Both the position numbers and the translations under genes were made by a program. Under the pieces are notes generated by a model. That model did not search any database. It was not told the DNA's origin and saw only the letters and a list, made by a program, of their open reading frames with translations. Below are positions 34,720-47,064 of a DNA stretch of 64,000 bases, in pieces. Every line of letters begins with the position of its first letter. The first letter of the stretch is position 1. The DNA is from Pontederia crassipes (taxonomy: Eukaryota; Streptophyta; Magnoliopsida; Commelinales; Pontederiaceae), in NCBI GenBank assembly GCA_030549335.1, contig CM060189.1, forward strand, positions 50,748,917 to 50,812,916. The letters run 5' to 3'.

Positions 34720-34992
34720 ATCTTTTGAATATTTTTGACATAAAACACTTATTCTAACTCTCAATTATAAACTATAGATTCAAATTTGAAATTGAATCCC
34801 TAATCTTAATACAAATCTCAATTCCTCTTTCAATTAGAACTTATCTTTTCTCCTTTTCCTATTTCTTATCTAACTATACTTTGCTCCTTTCTAATCTTTA
34901 CTTTAATTATATCTAATAAGTAATTAATTTTTTAATTAATTTAATTATGAGAAGTAATTTTCTTATTTTTGAAAATAATTGGGGTGTTACAT

Positions 34993-35633
34993 TATTATCA
35001 CCCCTAAGGAAAAATTGTCCTCAAATTTTGTTCCGAATACAAATTATCAAATAATTTTGGCAACTTTGAATGCACTAACTTCTTTACTTATCATATCTCT
35101 TAAGATATACTTTACTTTGGTATCCTAATAAATAAGCTAATTATGTGAAGTATCTTAAGTACCTTCTATTTTGAACTACTTGTTTTATGTGAGTCCTTTT
35201 CCTCCTGTAACACAATAGTCCCCAAAGGTCTCATTGATAACTTCAATCCATCATTCAGCGGTCAAAGTTATCAGTTCCATCAAACTGAATGGTTTTAGCT
35301 CAAGGAACTTCTAAATAGTAATCTCATTATATTTAGATTCTTTATGATAGTCATCTACTTGATTAACCCTTCTCAGGTTAGTTTATAGTTAATCAAATTA
35401 TGAATTACTACTCATATTACCCCTTAGGGCATACTTAACTTTGTGACTTGTATTGATCATGAGTATAAATTATCTATAATTTAAACACCAATTCATTTTG
35501 TCACAAAATATATGTCAAATCAAAACTTACTATGGATGGTATGTTAGTTATTCATGATATCTGAACTTTTAACTAAATTTATCTTAAAGAATACCTAAGA
35601 CTTTAGCTCTGATGCCTATGCCTACTATAACAC
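34993..35633 (-). pseudogene. Short gypsy internal region with decayed gag
   Basis: Only 641 bp separate LTR copy 1 from LTR copy 2. The left edge (34993-35035) has the pol-terminus/polypurine wording, and the right edge has gctctgatgcc (about 35613), a decayed initiator-Met primer-binding site next to a TATAACACC LTR start. Minus-strand translation gives a broken gag-like stretch (FLELKPFSFDGTDNFD near 35270-35310). Such a small interior suggests a LARD-like or internally deleted element. Confidence 0.6.
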
Positions 35634-37259
35634 CTTGAAATTTCACCCTCCTATTTCATGATAGTTGGACTTATTTTAGGCCATATTACCTACAATTACT
35701 TATTCTTGGGCTTTGACCGATCAACTTAATTTATCCAAAACAAATATGTTCCTAAAGAACTTGGGGAAACAAAGCAACTTTCTAAGAGAGTGCGAAAGTG
35801 AATCATCTTGTTACCTTTTCTTTCCTCCAAAAGTTAACTAACTTTCAAATAACTTTACATCAAATTATAATAATCTAATGACTTGGTCCCCATGTGTAAC
35901 ATTACATCACTACAAACATTATCATCGTCCACATCTCCTTCCTTACTTCGTAGTTCAATCATTTGTGGGATTCAAATATAGGGAAATAGGATTTTCATAA
36001 GCAATAATAATCAGTATACAAAATAATATAGATGGATAAAATAACTTAATAAAAGCAATTTTATTTTAAATCATGTTGAAAATCAATAAGAAATATGTAC
36101 TTCTTTTCATTCTTTACCATTCTTTCTATTCTTTATCATATGCATAACTTGAAGTTTACATTTTCATTAAACGCAATTGAACTTCCTTCTTTACCATGTA
36201 CCTTTTCTCATGTGAATTTTCTTTGACCAAGAAATTTTCTTTGGCCATATGATTTTCTTTGACCAAATGATTTCCCTTGATATGATAAGTAATCAATTAG
36301 TAATGGAAAAAAATTGTTAAACATATGTAAGTATCATATTAACTTTTTTATCAAGCTTGTTGACATTCACATTATCATTTATCCACAAAAAATAATCAAT
36401 AGCATAAAATCTATAAACTATTACTAAAACTCGATTCAACTTGCCTTAAACTCGAGGCATGTGTCACAATAGACTTGGGTCCGGCCCTAACCACAACTAT
36501 TACCATTCAACTTTTACAAATTTGGGTCAGGTATATAACCAACGCATGCCGAGTGATCTCAACAAAACACCAGACACCTAAACAATTCATTTTCTTACTT
36601 TAACACTAAACTCGGGCTGGGTTGCATAAAATTCATGTCTGATCATTGTGACCATTTATAGAACACTTAGACAATACTTTTCCTACTCTACTCAAAACTC
36701 GGGTCGAGTTTATGGCTGACGCAAGCCGAGTCGACGGAACCAAACTTCAAACCTCCAAAAATGACCAAACATACTCTAAATCGGAACCAGGATCATGTCA
36801 CATGGAAGTAGAGCCAGGTCGACACCAAATTTAGGTTGGATTCAATATCAATGAAATCGCATCAGAAAAATAGTACAAAACCTAGCTGGGCTGACACTGT
36901 TAGTGAGTTGGCTTCTTATCAGCTCGGGTCAGGTTTAGACATAACATAACACTAGTAAGTTTTCTAGAACTCCGATCAAAATTTTGAATACTAAAATGAC
37001 ATAATATTGATGCACTATCTTGTGGAACTTATATTCTTTAATTAACTTTATTATTGTATTAAGAAATCACATCCAAAGGTGAATCCCATCCAAAGGTGAA
37101 CTCGAAATCTATTTCGTACCTTGTTGAAGTAGAACTAGATGAATCTGTGACCTTGTGCACATTTTTCGACAAAACATAGGGCTTTCGACGATGACTCTAG
37201 TGTTCTTTGACAAAGTAATATACCATGAAGAGATGACCAAAAGTTATAGTCGTGCACTT

Positions 37260-37890
37260 CTCACGGGGCATTTTCTCGTGACATGATATGCAAAGCATCG
37301 AGACGCCAATATCACACAACTTAACCTTATGCCCACTCAGTGTCGGAGTATCAAGTTATCCGCCCTTGTGGCACAACTTTATAAGGTCATCATTATTAAT
37401 GGTTAAGTTACTCATTGAGTATTATTTAGATTTAGTAGTGTTGGACAATGACAATCTAATACTATTTGGGACAGATGAAACCACTCCCAGAGATAGTTCT
37501 CCACATGACATGTCTCTAACCCAAATCTCGTACCTACAGTATATTAAGGAGGAGTACACTAGTACCTCTTCAAGTATTTTATGTTCCTCATTAATGCAAG
37601 TAAACTTTCTAATTCTAGTGTATGTGTCTTGAGGGTGGATGATAACCGACATAGTTGACCCTTCTCGATGCCCCTGATTCTCCAAATTCGAATGCCAAGC
37701 GTGCCTCAATGCGCTAGTGTCACGTCTCATGACATCTCATTGAACACTCTCTTAATGCTTGTGATTTAACCATAAGAGCGACTCTTGGTAAGTTATTTCG
37801 ACCATAATACTTTCACCGCATACACGAAACAAGCTTGGCTAGGTGTCCTTTCGCCTAATCGTTTCATGTGAATGATCCTTAAGACACGCA
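37260..37890. mobile_element. Unclassified insertion of about 630 bp in LTR copy 2
   Basis: The matching position in LTR copy 1 (about 34020-34090) lacks it. It contains the longest frames of the region (37288-37632 plus and 37422-37730 minus), which overlap and resemble nothing I know. The borders show acttctc on the left and gagaagt on the right, a possible short inverted end. Confidence 0.4.
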
Positions 37891-38083
37891 AACCGAGAAG
37901 TCGGTGGAAAGAGACCCAAGAGATATTGTTTATAGGAAAAAGTCCATAAGTTTTAATCTAAATATGACTCTTGGTCATACTTCTATATAATTCCTTTATT
38001 TTTTTTAGTTATTAGAATTAAATAATTAATATAATCATTTCTGATTTTTAGTATTTATAATAGTAATTTATCATTATTTTATT

Positions 38084-39780
38084 GATGTGTATGATGATGT
38101 GACTAAAATTAAATTTATTAGCAAGTGCACTAATCGTTTAAATAATATAGTACATAAGAGTAAAGAATCTTGAACCTACGAGAAATATTATTAATTAAAT
38201 ATATTATAAATTAATAAGAGAGAAAAATATAGTTTTGAAAATAGGTTTTCTAATTATAAAATACTGAAAATAGGATAATAATTTAATATAGTGGTGCTGA
38301 AGATAGGTCTTAGGATGAAAATAAATAAGAAAAAATATGTGAACCAAAAAAATAAATGAAATCTTTAAAAATAAATTAGAGTCTTCTTAAAGTATTAACT
38401 TAACAAGATTAAATTGTGATATCCACAATAAAATTAATATTAAAATGCATTAAATTGAATTCTTAAACTATTACTCACTTCACAAACTGATATAAATTAA
38501 TAGATCAAACAAATCTAATTCTCGACACATTAGTTATCAAATTTATATCAATTATTAATTTCAAATAAAAATCAAACTTAGTTTCATGAATTCTAAAATT
38601 AAACACTCCACAAATTGGTATAGCCTAATTAAAAAATCCAATTAACTAAATTAAAAGCATTAAACACAATTAATAATTGATTATAAAAAAATAAAACAAT
38701 AAAATAGGGCCCAAATAGTTTTCCTTCAATTAATAATATCTTAAAATAAAAGCCTAAAAATATGGAGTTCATCATAAAAATTCAAGAGAGATGAAATAAC
38801 AATAATAAAAATTGAAATAATTACACCAAATAAATAAAATGATTAAAGCTTCATATCATGGGCCAGACAGTCGACAGCCTCTCAGAATTGATTAGGGTTG
38901 CAGTCAATCTAGTCGTCATACCTTCTCTATCCTCTCAGTCATAGCCAAAGCTCACAACCCAATAGTGAAAGAAACCTAGACTGCAGAGCACGAATTGATG
39001 TGATCTCTTCATTTATTTATAAGTGAGCTTGTCTTCCATTTGATCACGACTATCAAGTCATACAATTCAATTTAATTCCCCGTGATATAATTTATCTTCC
39101 ACCTTGAATTTTTTTTATTACATCACACATTTGTCTCTCGGACAGTCAAATAAGGACATGTCAACATGTCGTCAATTGCAACTTCAGAATCAACCTACCT
39201 GCAGAAGATAGAATTTTAATATGTCATAATAGGACTTGTCAGCCAATAGGATATGGACACGTGGACAGATTGACATCAAAATATTCCATGGGTGTGAGGC
39301 AATCATCAAATGAAAATAACGCTCGTGATAACGCCATCGATACTACCTTGTGCTTCAACTACTAGGTGCAACTTAATCTTATCATGATTTAACGCTTTAT
39401 GATCATGATAAAATTGAACAGTCGATATTTCATTCCTTATAATCCACCTAAAAAATGCTCCTTGTGAAATCCAACTTGTGACAACAAAATTGGCACCTTG
39501 CATTGTACAGCGCCTTGTGATCTTATGATTATCGCTCCTTGCTGAATTTCAGTCCTTACTGAATTCACTTGTGTTAAGGTTGCATTATCATATCCAAGAA
39601 AGAAATTAATCTAGACATGTTAAAATCACTCCTTTCACTTGATAATTTTATCACCTTAGAATCAATTGCTATTTTGCATAAATCTGGTACTACAACTAAA
39701 AGTGGCCTAAAATGATGCATGTCATGATCAAATTTAATAAAAATAATATAATGAATTATATTCTATTTTGTATGCATAAT
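38084..39780 (-). mobile_element. LTR-like insertion in LTR copy 2
   Basis: It begins tgatgtgtatgatgatgtga and shares its first roughly 950 bp, inverted, with 31650-32683. Comparison with LTR copy 1 shows that the gypsy LTR resumes near 39781. The terminal sequence style (tgatg...gcaagtgcactaatcg) is common in plant LTRs. No coding region is seen, and the right end and target duplication are unresolved. Confidence 0.4.
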
Positions 39781-40160
39781 TCAGTTTCTTAAATAATTTT
39801 AACTTATAAACCCTTTAATTTAAACTCATTAGGAGTAGTGATACAGCTTACATCAAACTTGATCCTTAATCATCTCCTAATTATCTTTTCTTTATTCTAT
39901 CACTCTTGGAACTAAATTATCTTTTTTTCATGAATTTTTAGAATAAATAATATTATGTTATCTTCTAAATATTTTTGTACATAAAACACTTATTTTAACT
40001 CTCATGTATAAACTAATGTCATGACTACGTTCAATTTTGAAATTGAATTCCTAGTTTTAATCTAAATCACAATTCCTCTTTCAATTAGAACTTATCTTTT
40101 CTCTTTTTCCTATTTCTTATCTAATTATTCTTTTATTCCTTTTCAATCTTTACTTTAATT

Positions 40161-41486
40161 TGTTGCAGCAAAGTTTTTATACCCTATGTAGTTATATCTT
40201 GATGATACAAACTTCAAAAGATTAAAGTTATATTTAAAATATCGAAAAAATCTAAATAAGAATGAGTTGCTTCATGCATTAAACTTTCGATTAATATTTG
40301 TTTATGTTCCCACAAGATCTACATTCAGAGATGAATATAAAGTTTATAGATAATGTTGTTAGCTTTTCATAGAATTAAATATCATTTTATTTGGATATTG
40401 GTATGAAAAGTTATGTATAAAAAAGTAAAGGTCTAAAATATTTTATTTGAAATGGACAATTTTGTATGCTGAACTTTGAATCAATATTTGACTATAATTT
40501 CATTATATTTCAGATGAATGATTAATACAAAAGTTGTAGAGATCTATTAGCTTTCCATAATATAAAAAATCATATCATTTGAATAACTAAGCAAGAAGTT
40601 ATGCTCAAAATAGTGTAGGATGTGGTTGGAATACCAGTCAACCGTTGGAATATTGAGACCATGCTGGTCGATGCATCAGTCGACTGGTCGGTCGACCGAT
40701 CAACACAAAAAAATATAAAAAATGCACCAACAGTCGAATATTTCAAATGGTCATATGGACCGATCGACCGGTGGTGCGGAACGGTCAACTAGTCAGTGCA
40801 CTGAATGCACAATAACGGCCATATTTTGACCCCAAACTTAGGAAACAAGTTTCAATGGCTAAATAAGAAAGCTATAAAAGAGGACCCAAATGTGCAACAA
40901 TGATCAAAACTTTCAAGAAAAAGTGGGAAGAACATTGTGAAGCTTTAAGTTGCAAAATTTTTATTTCTTCTTTCTTTCTTTTCTTCTTGTGAGTTTGATA
41001 TTGTAAAAGAGAGAAATATTTTCTTATAAATTTGGTTGTGAGCTCCTGTGTAGAAAAGATTTTATCTTACCTCTTAGGCTAGAAAAAATATAAGCTTCTT
41101 AGGAGGAGAAGTGTGCCTTATCTCTTGAAGCAAAGAAAAGGTGGTGTGGTGTAAAGGGTTCCTTCCTTGCCCCCATTTGGAACGAAGGAATGGTGCTTAG
41201 TGAAAACTCCGACGATCTCAAGATCGAGAAGTCGAAGCGGGGACGTAGATCACGATGTGACCGAACCTTGTCAACAAATCACCTTACGTTCTTGTGTTTG
41301 TCCTTTTCTTTTCTTCTGCTTCCTATTTCATTATGCACGTGATATGATTGATTTTGTGTTGGTTTGAATATTAACGAATCAATTTTAAGCTTTCACGATG
41401 ATTTTCGTAAAATCGATATTTTCGATTTAGCACCAATTCACTCTCCCTCCCCCCCCCCCCCCCCCCCGGTGCCTTGGGATCCTACA
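40161..41486 (+). mobile_element. Copia (SIRE/Maximus-like) solo LTR, 1,326 bp
   Basis: It begins TGTTGCAGCAAAG and ends ggatcctaca, with a caccaattcac plus long C-run (41447-41467) just before the end, as in SIRE-type LTRs. The pentamer TAATT flanks both sides (40156-40160 and 41487-41491). No internal region or second LTR is present, so it is a solo LTR left by LTR-LTR recombination. It carries a TATA-like tataaaag at about 40873. Confidence 0.85.
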
Positions 41487-41567
41487 TAATTATCTCTAAT
41501 AAGTATTTAATTTTATTAGAAAAATTATTTTTAATCTTTTTGAAAAAATTCCCAGTGCTACATCAAA

Positions 41568-42549
41568 AGTTCCCTTGCCTGGTCTACTAAGTTTTTGAAA
41601 TGCAATCCTAACTATTTCTCTCTTTTTGATGTTTCTCCTCGCGTGCTCCCACTCCTTATGCTGCTGACGATTTTGTTGTCATCTTCTGATCAGACCCTTG
41701 TTATGCTACTTTTTTTGAGTGCTATCCTTTGTACTGTTCTTTTGATCTTTCTTCTCTAATACGCAGCCCTTATGTTTCATCCAAGATTTTGATAATATGA
41801 ATAAAATAGAACTATAGTTCATCATTTATGAATAATATGAATATATTGTGAGCGGGTGGGATGGAATGAGATAGTGAGTGATAGAATAGTGAAGTATAGT
41901 GTGTTCATGTTTGAATAATAAATTATATAAGATATGAGATGGGGTAATGAAAATTTTATTTGTTTAAAAATTATTTTTACTTTTTATTATATATTTAAAA
42001 CATTTCTAATTAAAATATGATATTAGGAAGACTTATATTTCATCCTACTCCTCTTAATTAAAATTATATACAAATAAGAATATTCTCATATACTATCCCA
42101 CCCCTCAAAACTTCCTCTTTAAAGGTGCAGAGGTCTACAATACTGACCAACTACAATGTGTTCATCCATGAAACGAGATAGTTGGTTCTTGATAACATTG
42201 TACCTCTCTGCTTCATGATCAACGAATATCAACTTCTACTCCCAGCAACCATATTTTTCATTGCAGGGACGGATCCAAACATTTTTACGGGGTAGATATA
42301 TTATAAAAATAATACATAGTAAAATGACAATAAATAATAATAAATAAGTATAATAAAAGTTCAATAATATATTATTTGATAATCTTAGCTTAATTTAAGA
42401 GAGAGGGCAAACCATAACTTTAAAAATAAACAACATTATATAAATATAAAAAAATGGTTGTCCTACCTCTTTTAAGGGGTAGACGTCCACTCATCACCGT
42501 TCGATTGATGATGAATGGTTGTCCAAATTTTTTTAATTAATAGAACCAA
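41568..42549. other. AT-rich intergenic DNA, no gene
   Basis: There is no supported feature. Short frames here are AT-driven. Confidence 0.5.
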
Positions 42550-43060
42550 CATCCATCATGAATCCAGTTATGATAGATGGCTATCTCTTAAAAGAGGTGG
42601 TGCAAACATTGAATCCTATAAATATATATTACTAGTAAAAACCTTGAGGCCCCAACACCCCCCAAATGAAGGTAGGTCCTTCTCCTTTCATGAATGTAAT
42701 TTTTTTTTCATGTTCAAAAATTGCATAGAACATGTAATACTTCTTACAATGAATTAAGTATTTTGTATCATAAATGTGTCATTTACATTGTCTCAATTGT
42801 AGGTGAATCCAATAATAATGGATGGACCATGTCTGATGCTTAAAAGAGGTAGCACAAACATTGAACCTATAAATATACATTATTGACAAAAAAAACTTGA
42901 GGGCCCAGCGCCCTTCAAATGAAGGTAGATCAATCTTCATTCATGAATGTAAATTTTTTTCATGTTTAAAAATTGCATAGAACATGTAATGCTTCTTACA
43001 ATGAATTACATATTTTGTATCCTAAATGTGTCATTTACATTGTCTCAATTGTAGGTGATG
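42550..43060 (+). repeat. Tandem direct duplication, unit about 255 bp
   Basis: Copy 1 (about 42550-42805) and copy 2 (about 42806-43060) share aaaagaggt(gg/ag)...gcacaaacattga, tttcatgaatgtaa, aattgcatagaacatgtaat and tcatttacattgtctcaatt in the same order. They differ at scattered positions and are not recent. No coding sequence is present. Confidence 0.75.
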
Positions 43061-43079
43061 TCTACAAATAAAGGTGCTT

Positions 43080-43530
43080 TTGGTATTAGTAGTCCTATCT
43101 TAACATAAAAAAATCAACTTTTCAGCCGCCTGGGATCGGCCGCGCGTGGACAGGAACAGCCGCGATCGGCCCCCCCTCACGGGTGGCCGATCCGGCTGGC
43201 AAGTTTTTTTTAATGTTTAAAAAATTTTCCGACGGTCCCCACCATCGGAAAATTCATGTCTCCAACCGCTCAGACCGTGGAAAGTTTCCACGGGCCGAGC
43301 CGTGGGAAACTTTTTAGAATGTTTCCCACGGCCCCAACCATGGGAACTTCCCACGGCCCGCGCCGTAGAAATGTTACGGCTAAAGCCGCGGCAAGTGTTT
43401 TCGACGGCTCAAGCCGTGGGAAATGTTTGCAACGAGCAAATTTTCGATACTTCTGTCGAAAAATTCCCGGGAAACTTACATTTGTGATGATTTTTTTATA
43501 ATTTCTGATGGCTCAGAAATAGTCGTAGTG
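43080..43530. mobile_element. CACTA-like remnant
   Basis: Repeats of the type gccgtggaaa/tttccacgg and accgtgg occur across 43220-43440, in both orientations. A GC-rich ccgcctgg/gatcggcc block sits at 43120-43210 as in the minisatellite at 4083-4388. The right end, tcgtagtg (43523-43530), is close to the cttgtagtg terminus. The left terminus is missing. Confidence 0.5.
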
Positions 43531-43990
43531 CCAGTGCAAAGGATATAAAAATTCGAAACACATTAACAAAATTAATTTATTGACCTCCATTTTTTGTTTA
43601 ACTAGGAAAATCTCAAGATTCGGTTAGCAGTAATAATGCATGAACAATGTTGACAACATACTGCATTGAGTGCAAAGAACATCAATCTTCTAATGCTAGG
43701 AAGAGAGCATACTGAATTGAGTGAGTAGTTAGAGCAGTTAGTCCATTTCTGTTGTGTACTTTTTGTGTTTCACTTTCAGGTCATCAGCTGCCCTCCAACT
43801 CTGACGCAGATGCCATTGGAGGGCCTTTGATGCTCCTGCTGCTTCATCAGCAGATGACAGAAGCAGTACAGTTTCAGATAGCACAACTGAACATGAAAAG
43901 ATATCATATCTACCATCTCTGTTCTTAATACCACTAACAGCCAGCATGGTTGATATCATGATCCCAAAATCTTGTGCATTGCAATTTCTG
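43531..43990 (-). other. 3' flank of the bHLH gene
   Basis: This stretch lies downstream of the bHLH stop codon (43991) on the minus strand and probably holds its 3' UTR. The open minus-strand frame at 43738-44040 overlaps the last exon in another frame and is not a separate gene. Confidence 0.5.
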
Positions 43991-44812
43991 CTATGTAGAT
44001 CTTGCAGGTGCCCATAGATCAGCTCCGTTGTTCTGTGCAATCTTGATTACTGAATCTATTGGGACCAGACAGAGGCCACGCCTTCTGAGGCTGCAGTTGT
44101 AGCCATCCTCCTCCTGCACCAAATATATGATCAAGAAAAAAAAATTTATATCGGAGGATCTAAAACAGCAGTGCATGTCTACTTTAACAGGAATTCGGAT
44201 GAATTGGACATGCAATTGTGAAGGGAAGCACACCTCCGCCTTTGTAGTTACTGGCACGCGAAGATATGGAGCACTTAGGACCTGCAAATTGAACAATTGC
44301 ATCTTGAGTTTCATATCTCTGAAGAATATTTAATTTATGTATGTCAAAAAATAACGAAATTAATTAACCTCGAGCTGTTCATGGAGGAACTTGATGTATG
44401 CAGCAGCTTCCTGAAGCACTGATGATGTGTCTGACTGCATCAAGAACAAAGACCTCGGATGCCTCTCTCAACAAGAAGGAATGAAAATAAAAAGTCATAA
44501 AAGTTGTTGGCTCAGCTACCTTTCCGAAAGGTGAGACCAACTGCTGCAACCTTGTGATTCTCTCTCCAACTTTATCCTTCTTCTCCTGATTAAGACAGCA
44601 CATCAGTTCCATCCGTCATTCTGCATAGAAGGTGACTAATTACATGATTAATCAGCAATTCACAAACTCTTGGAGAGATGGCGCTTCCTCTTGCAGTAGT
44701 CCTGAGCCTCTTCTGGCCGCTGCCACAGCCGCTGGTGGTTGCATGTTCGCCTTCTCCGTCACTCCTTTCTCCGGGACTTCTTCTAATGCCAGAAGCATTA
44801 GCGAAAAGAAAG
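43991..44812 (-). CDS. bHLH transcription factor, C-terminal exons (5' part unresolved)
   Basis: Five minus-strand exons are joined by clean GT-AG introns. A probable upstream exon, 44668-44812, ends KRLRTTARGSAISPR. Exon 44520-44585 (66 bp) gives the helix EKKDKVGERITRLQQLVSPF. Exon 44369-44434 (66 bp) gives SDTSSVLQEAAAYIKFLHEQ. Exon 44234-44281 gives VLSAPYLRVPVTTKAE. Exon 43991-44113 contains SLRRRGLCLVPIDSV and GADLWAPA, ending at TAG 43991-43993. Two 66-bp exons carrying the helix-loop-helix and an (L)RxRGLCLVP tail match the plant bHLH group around bHLH68, 110, 112, 114 and 123. These are nuclear dimerising regulators of root, stress or flowering traits in other species. The region before helix 1 lacks a canonical H-E-R basic motif, as is usual in this group. 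The N-terminal exons lie further upstream, somewhere in 44813-46400, and I could not define them. The start of the first listed exon is uncertain. Confidence 0.85.
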
Positions 44813-46420
44813 CTGTCATGGCTTCTTCCGTTGTGATCAGCAACATCGGCTATCATCATTATGCACTATATGTCTTGTGCTTCAGAATAGAGAAAAAAAA
44901 AAAGTTCAATGCAACTCCAATGTGAGCTCAAACAACTACTTATCAGAATAAAAAATAAAAGGTAGAGTTAATTAATGGCATAAACAATACAGTGTGTGAA
45001 ATTGTGGTCCGTAGTGACTGCACTGCATGCAGAATCTTATCAGATTTCTATACAATTTGGGACAAGTGGCAGTGGAGAACTTTGACAATAAGGAGCATTC
45101 TGATTTGTTGTTGCAGGTCATCTGCTCTATTCCTCTTGTCTCCTGGTGTCCCCTGCCACTGGATAAGAAGTCACTCCTACTACGCCTTATTTTAATCGGT
45201 TAACATCTCCTCTTTCTGTGTCCAATTGTTTTCTATATGCCCATAATTAATCCAAAAGGAAAAATTTAATGTTATTGCAGTGCTCGGAACAAGAACATGG
45301 ACCAGTAGAAACTCAGATTTGACCAGAGAATTATCTGTTCAAATTTGTCAGCTGCCACAAGTTGAGTTGAGTCATTAGATAATTCCTACTTAAGACATTA
45401 AGCGGGAGTAGCTCCATTAATGCCATATCCAAGTTCATGTTTGAACAAGTCATTTAAAGGCTCGATCATTTTTTATAATATTATATGCATATGACAAAAA
45501 ATAGTACAAGGGACCTCCTCTCTTCCTAATTGCTTCCACTGGAATAGTACTGGTCCAGTGCAGGCAAAAAGGAAGCTCAAGTTTGAATACACGTACATGA
45601 AGGTACACCAACAGGGTACTCCAATTTGTTTACTTTTTTTCCAAAAGGAAAATGAAAATATTTACGGCATGCAAGAAAAGGTCGATGAATCCGCAGGCAT
45701 GATGACCGGAGGTCCCGTGGAGGAATCTCCGATCGAAAGACATTACTTTTTTAAGCTTCTCGCCGGAGGAATTTACTTGTAAGTATAGCTTTCTGAGAAC
45801 ATAGCGAGCTAAAAGTTCAGTTGCACCTAATCTGACTCAGGAGGATCAGTGATTTTTCTAACAACAAATTGAAAAAAAAAAAACATCATTAGATATCGCC
45901 GTTATGCATTGGAGGTAGGGAGGGAGGGAGCGAGGGGGAGAGAGAGAGAGAGAGAGAGGAGCTGAATTACCAGTTTCTTTATGCCAACTTTTGTGTATTG
46001 CAGTGATCCGACTGTCAGAAGCAAATTATTTGTCAGCGCTAACTGAGTAGGCGGTGGATGAGTGGAAGAACTCAAAGTTTTGTGCTCGTCAGTCGATCTT
46101 GCTGCTGGAGTAGTGTGCGGAGGAGATGAGAGGAGAGAGAAAGGAAAGAAAAAGATGGAGACATGGAAGGAAGAAAGGGTGGGCAGGCTGCATGTAAATA
46201 GGCGAGCCAAATGCATGCACAGGAAAAGGCCAAGCTAAAGAGAGATTGAAAAAGCTGAGCAAGAAAAAAAGGAAAAGAGAGAGGGACAAAAATAGGAGAG
46301 AGAAAGGAAAGAAGAGCCTTGAACAATTTGATAAAAATCGTGTGGAGATCATGTGACAGCTAATATCCAACCCATTTGTAGGGTCCTGCATGCAGCTCCC
46401 TACAACAGTAGATGATGTCA
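44813..46420 (-). other. Probable upstream exons and 5' region of the bHLH gene
   Basis: This interval lies upstream of the recognised bHLH exons on the minus strand. It contains moderately GC-balanced stretches (45000-45180, 45690-45790) that could be exons, but no frame matches a known N-terminus. 45915-45960 and 46110-46300 are long purine runs (gagagagag, aaggaaagaaaaag) typical of plant 5' leaders or promoters. Confidence 0.4.

Positions 46421-47064
<644 letters not shown>

Larger units (their letters stand above)
28797..34992 (-). repeat. Gypsy-type LTR copy 1, heavily interrupted
   Basis: Blocks at 28797-29940, 33766-34457 and 34737-34992 match, in order, blocks of LTR copy 2 (35634-36800, 37006-38083 and 39781-41567). 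It ends ggggtgttaca at 34992, followed by a decayed pol-end/polypurine region (34993-35040). Insertions in this copy include a CACTA remnant (to 30360), unclassified repeat DNA (about 30590-33765) and a short retroelement (34458-34719). No host gene is visible in this 6.2-kb stretch. Confidence 0.6.
35634..41567 (-). repeat. Gypsy-type LTR copy 2, heavily interrupted
   Basis: It starts tataacacc at 35634 and ends gtgctaca at 41567. Blocks collinear with LTR copy 1 occur at 35634-36800, 37006-37260, 37890-38083, 39781-40160 and 41487-41567. It is interrupted by an unclassified insertion (37260-37890), an LTR-like repeat (38084-39780) and a copia solo LTR (40161-41486). Without the insertions it would be about 2.3 kb. 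No host gene is present in this 5.9-kb stretch. Confidence 0.6.

Noticed and set aside
37288-37730. Possible protein-coding gene (114 and 102 codons on opposite strands)
   Set aside because: Both frames lie inside a repeat insertion, overlap each other and show no recognisable motif.
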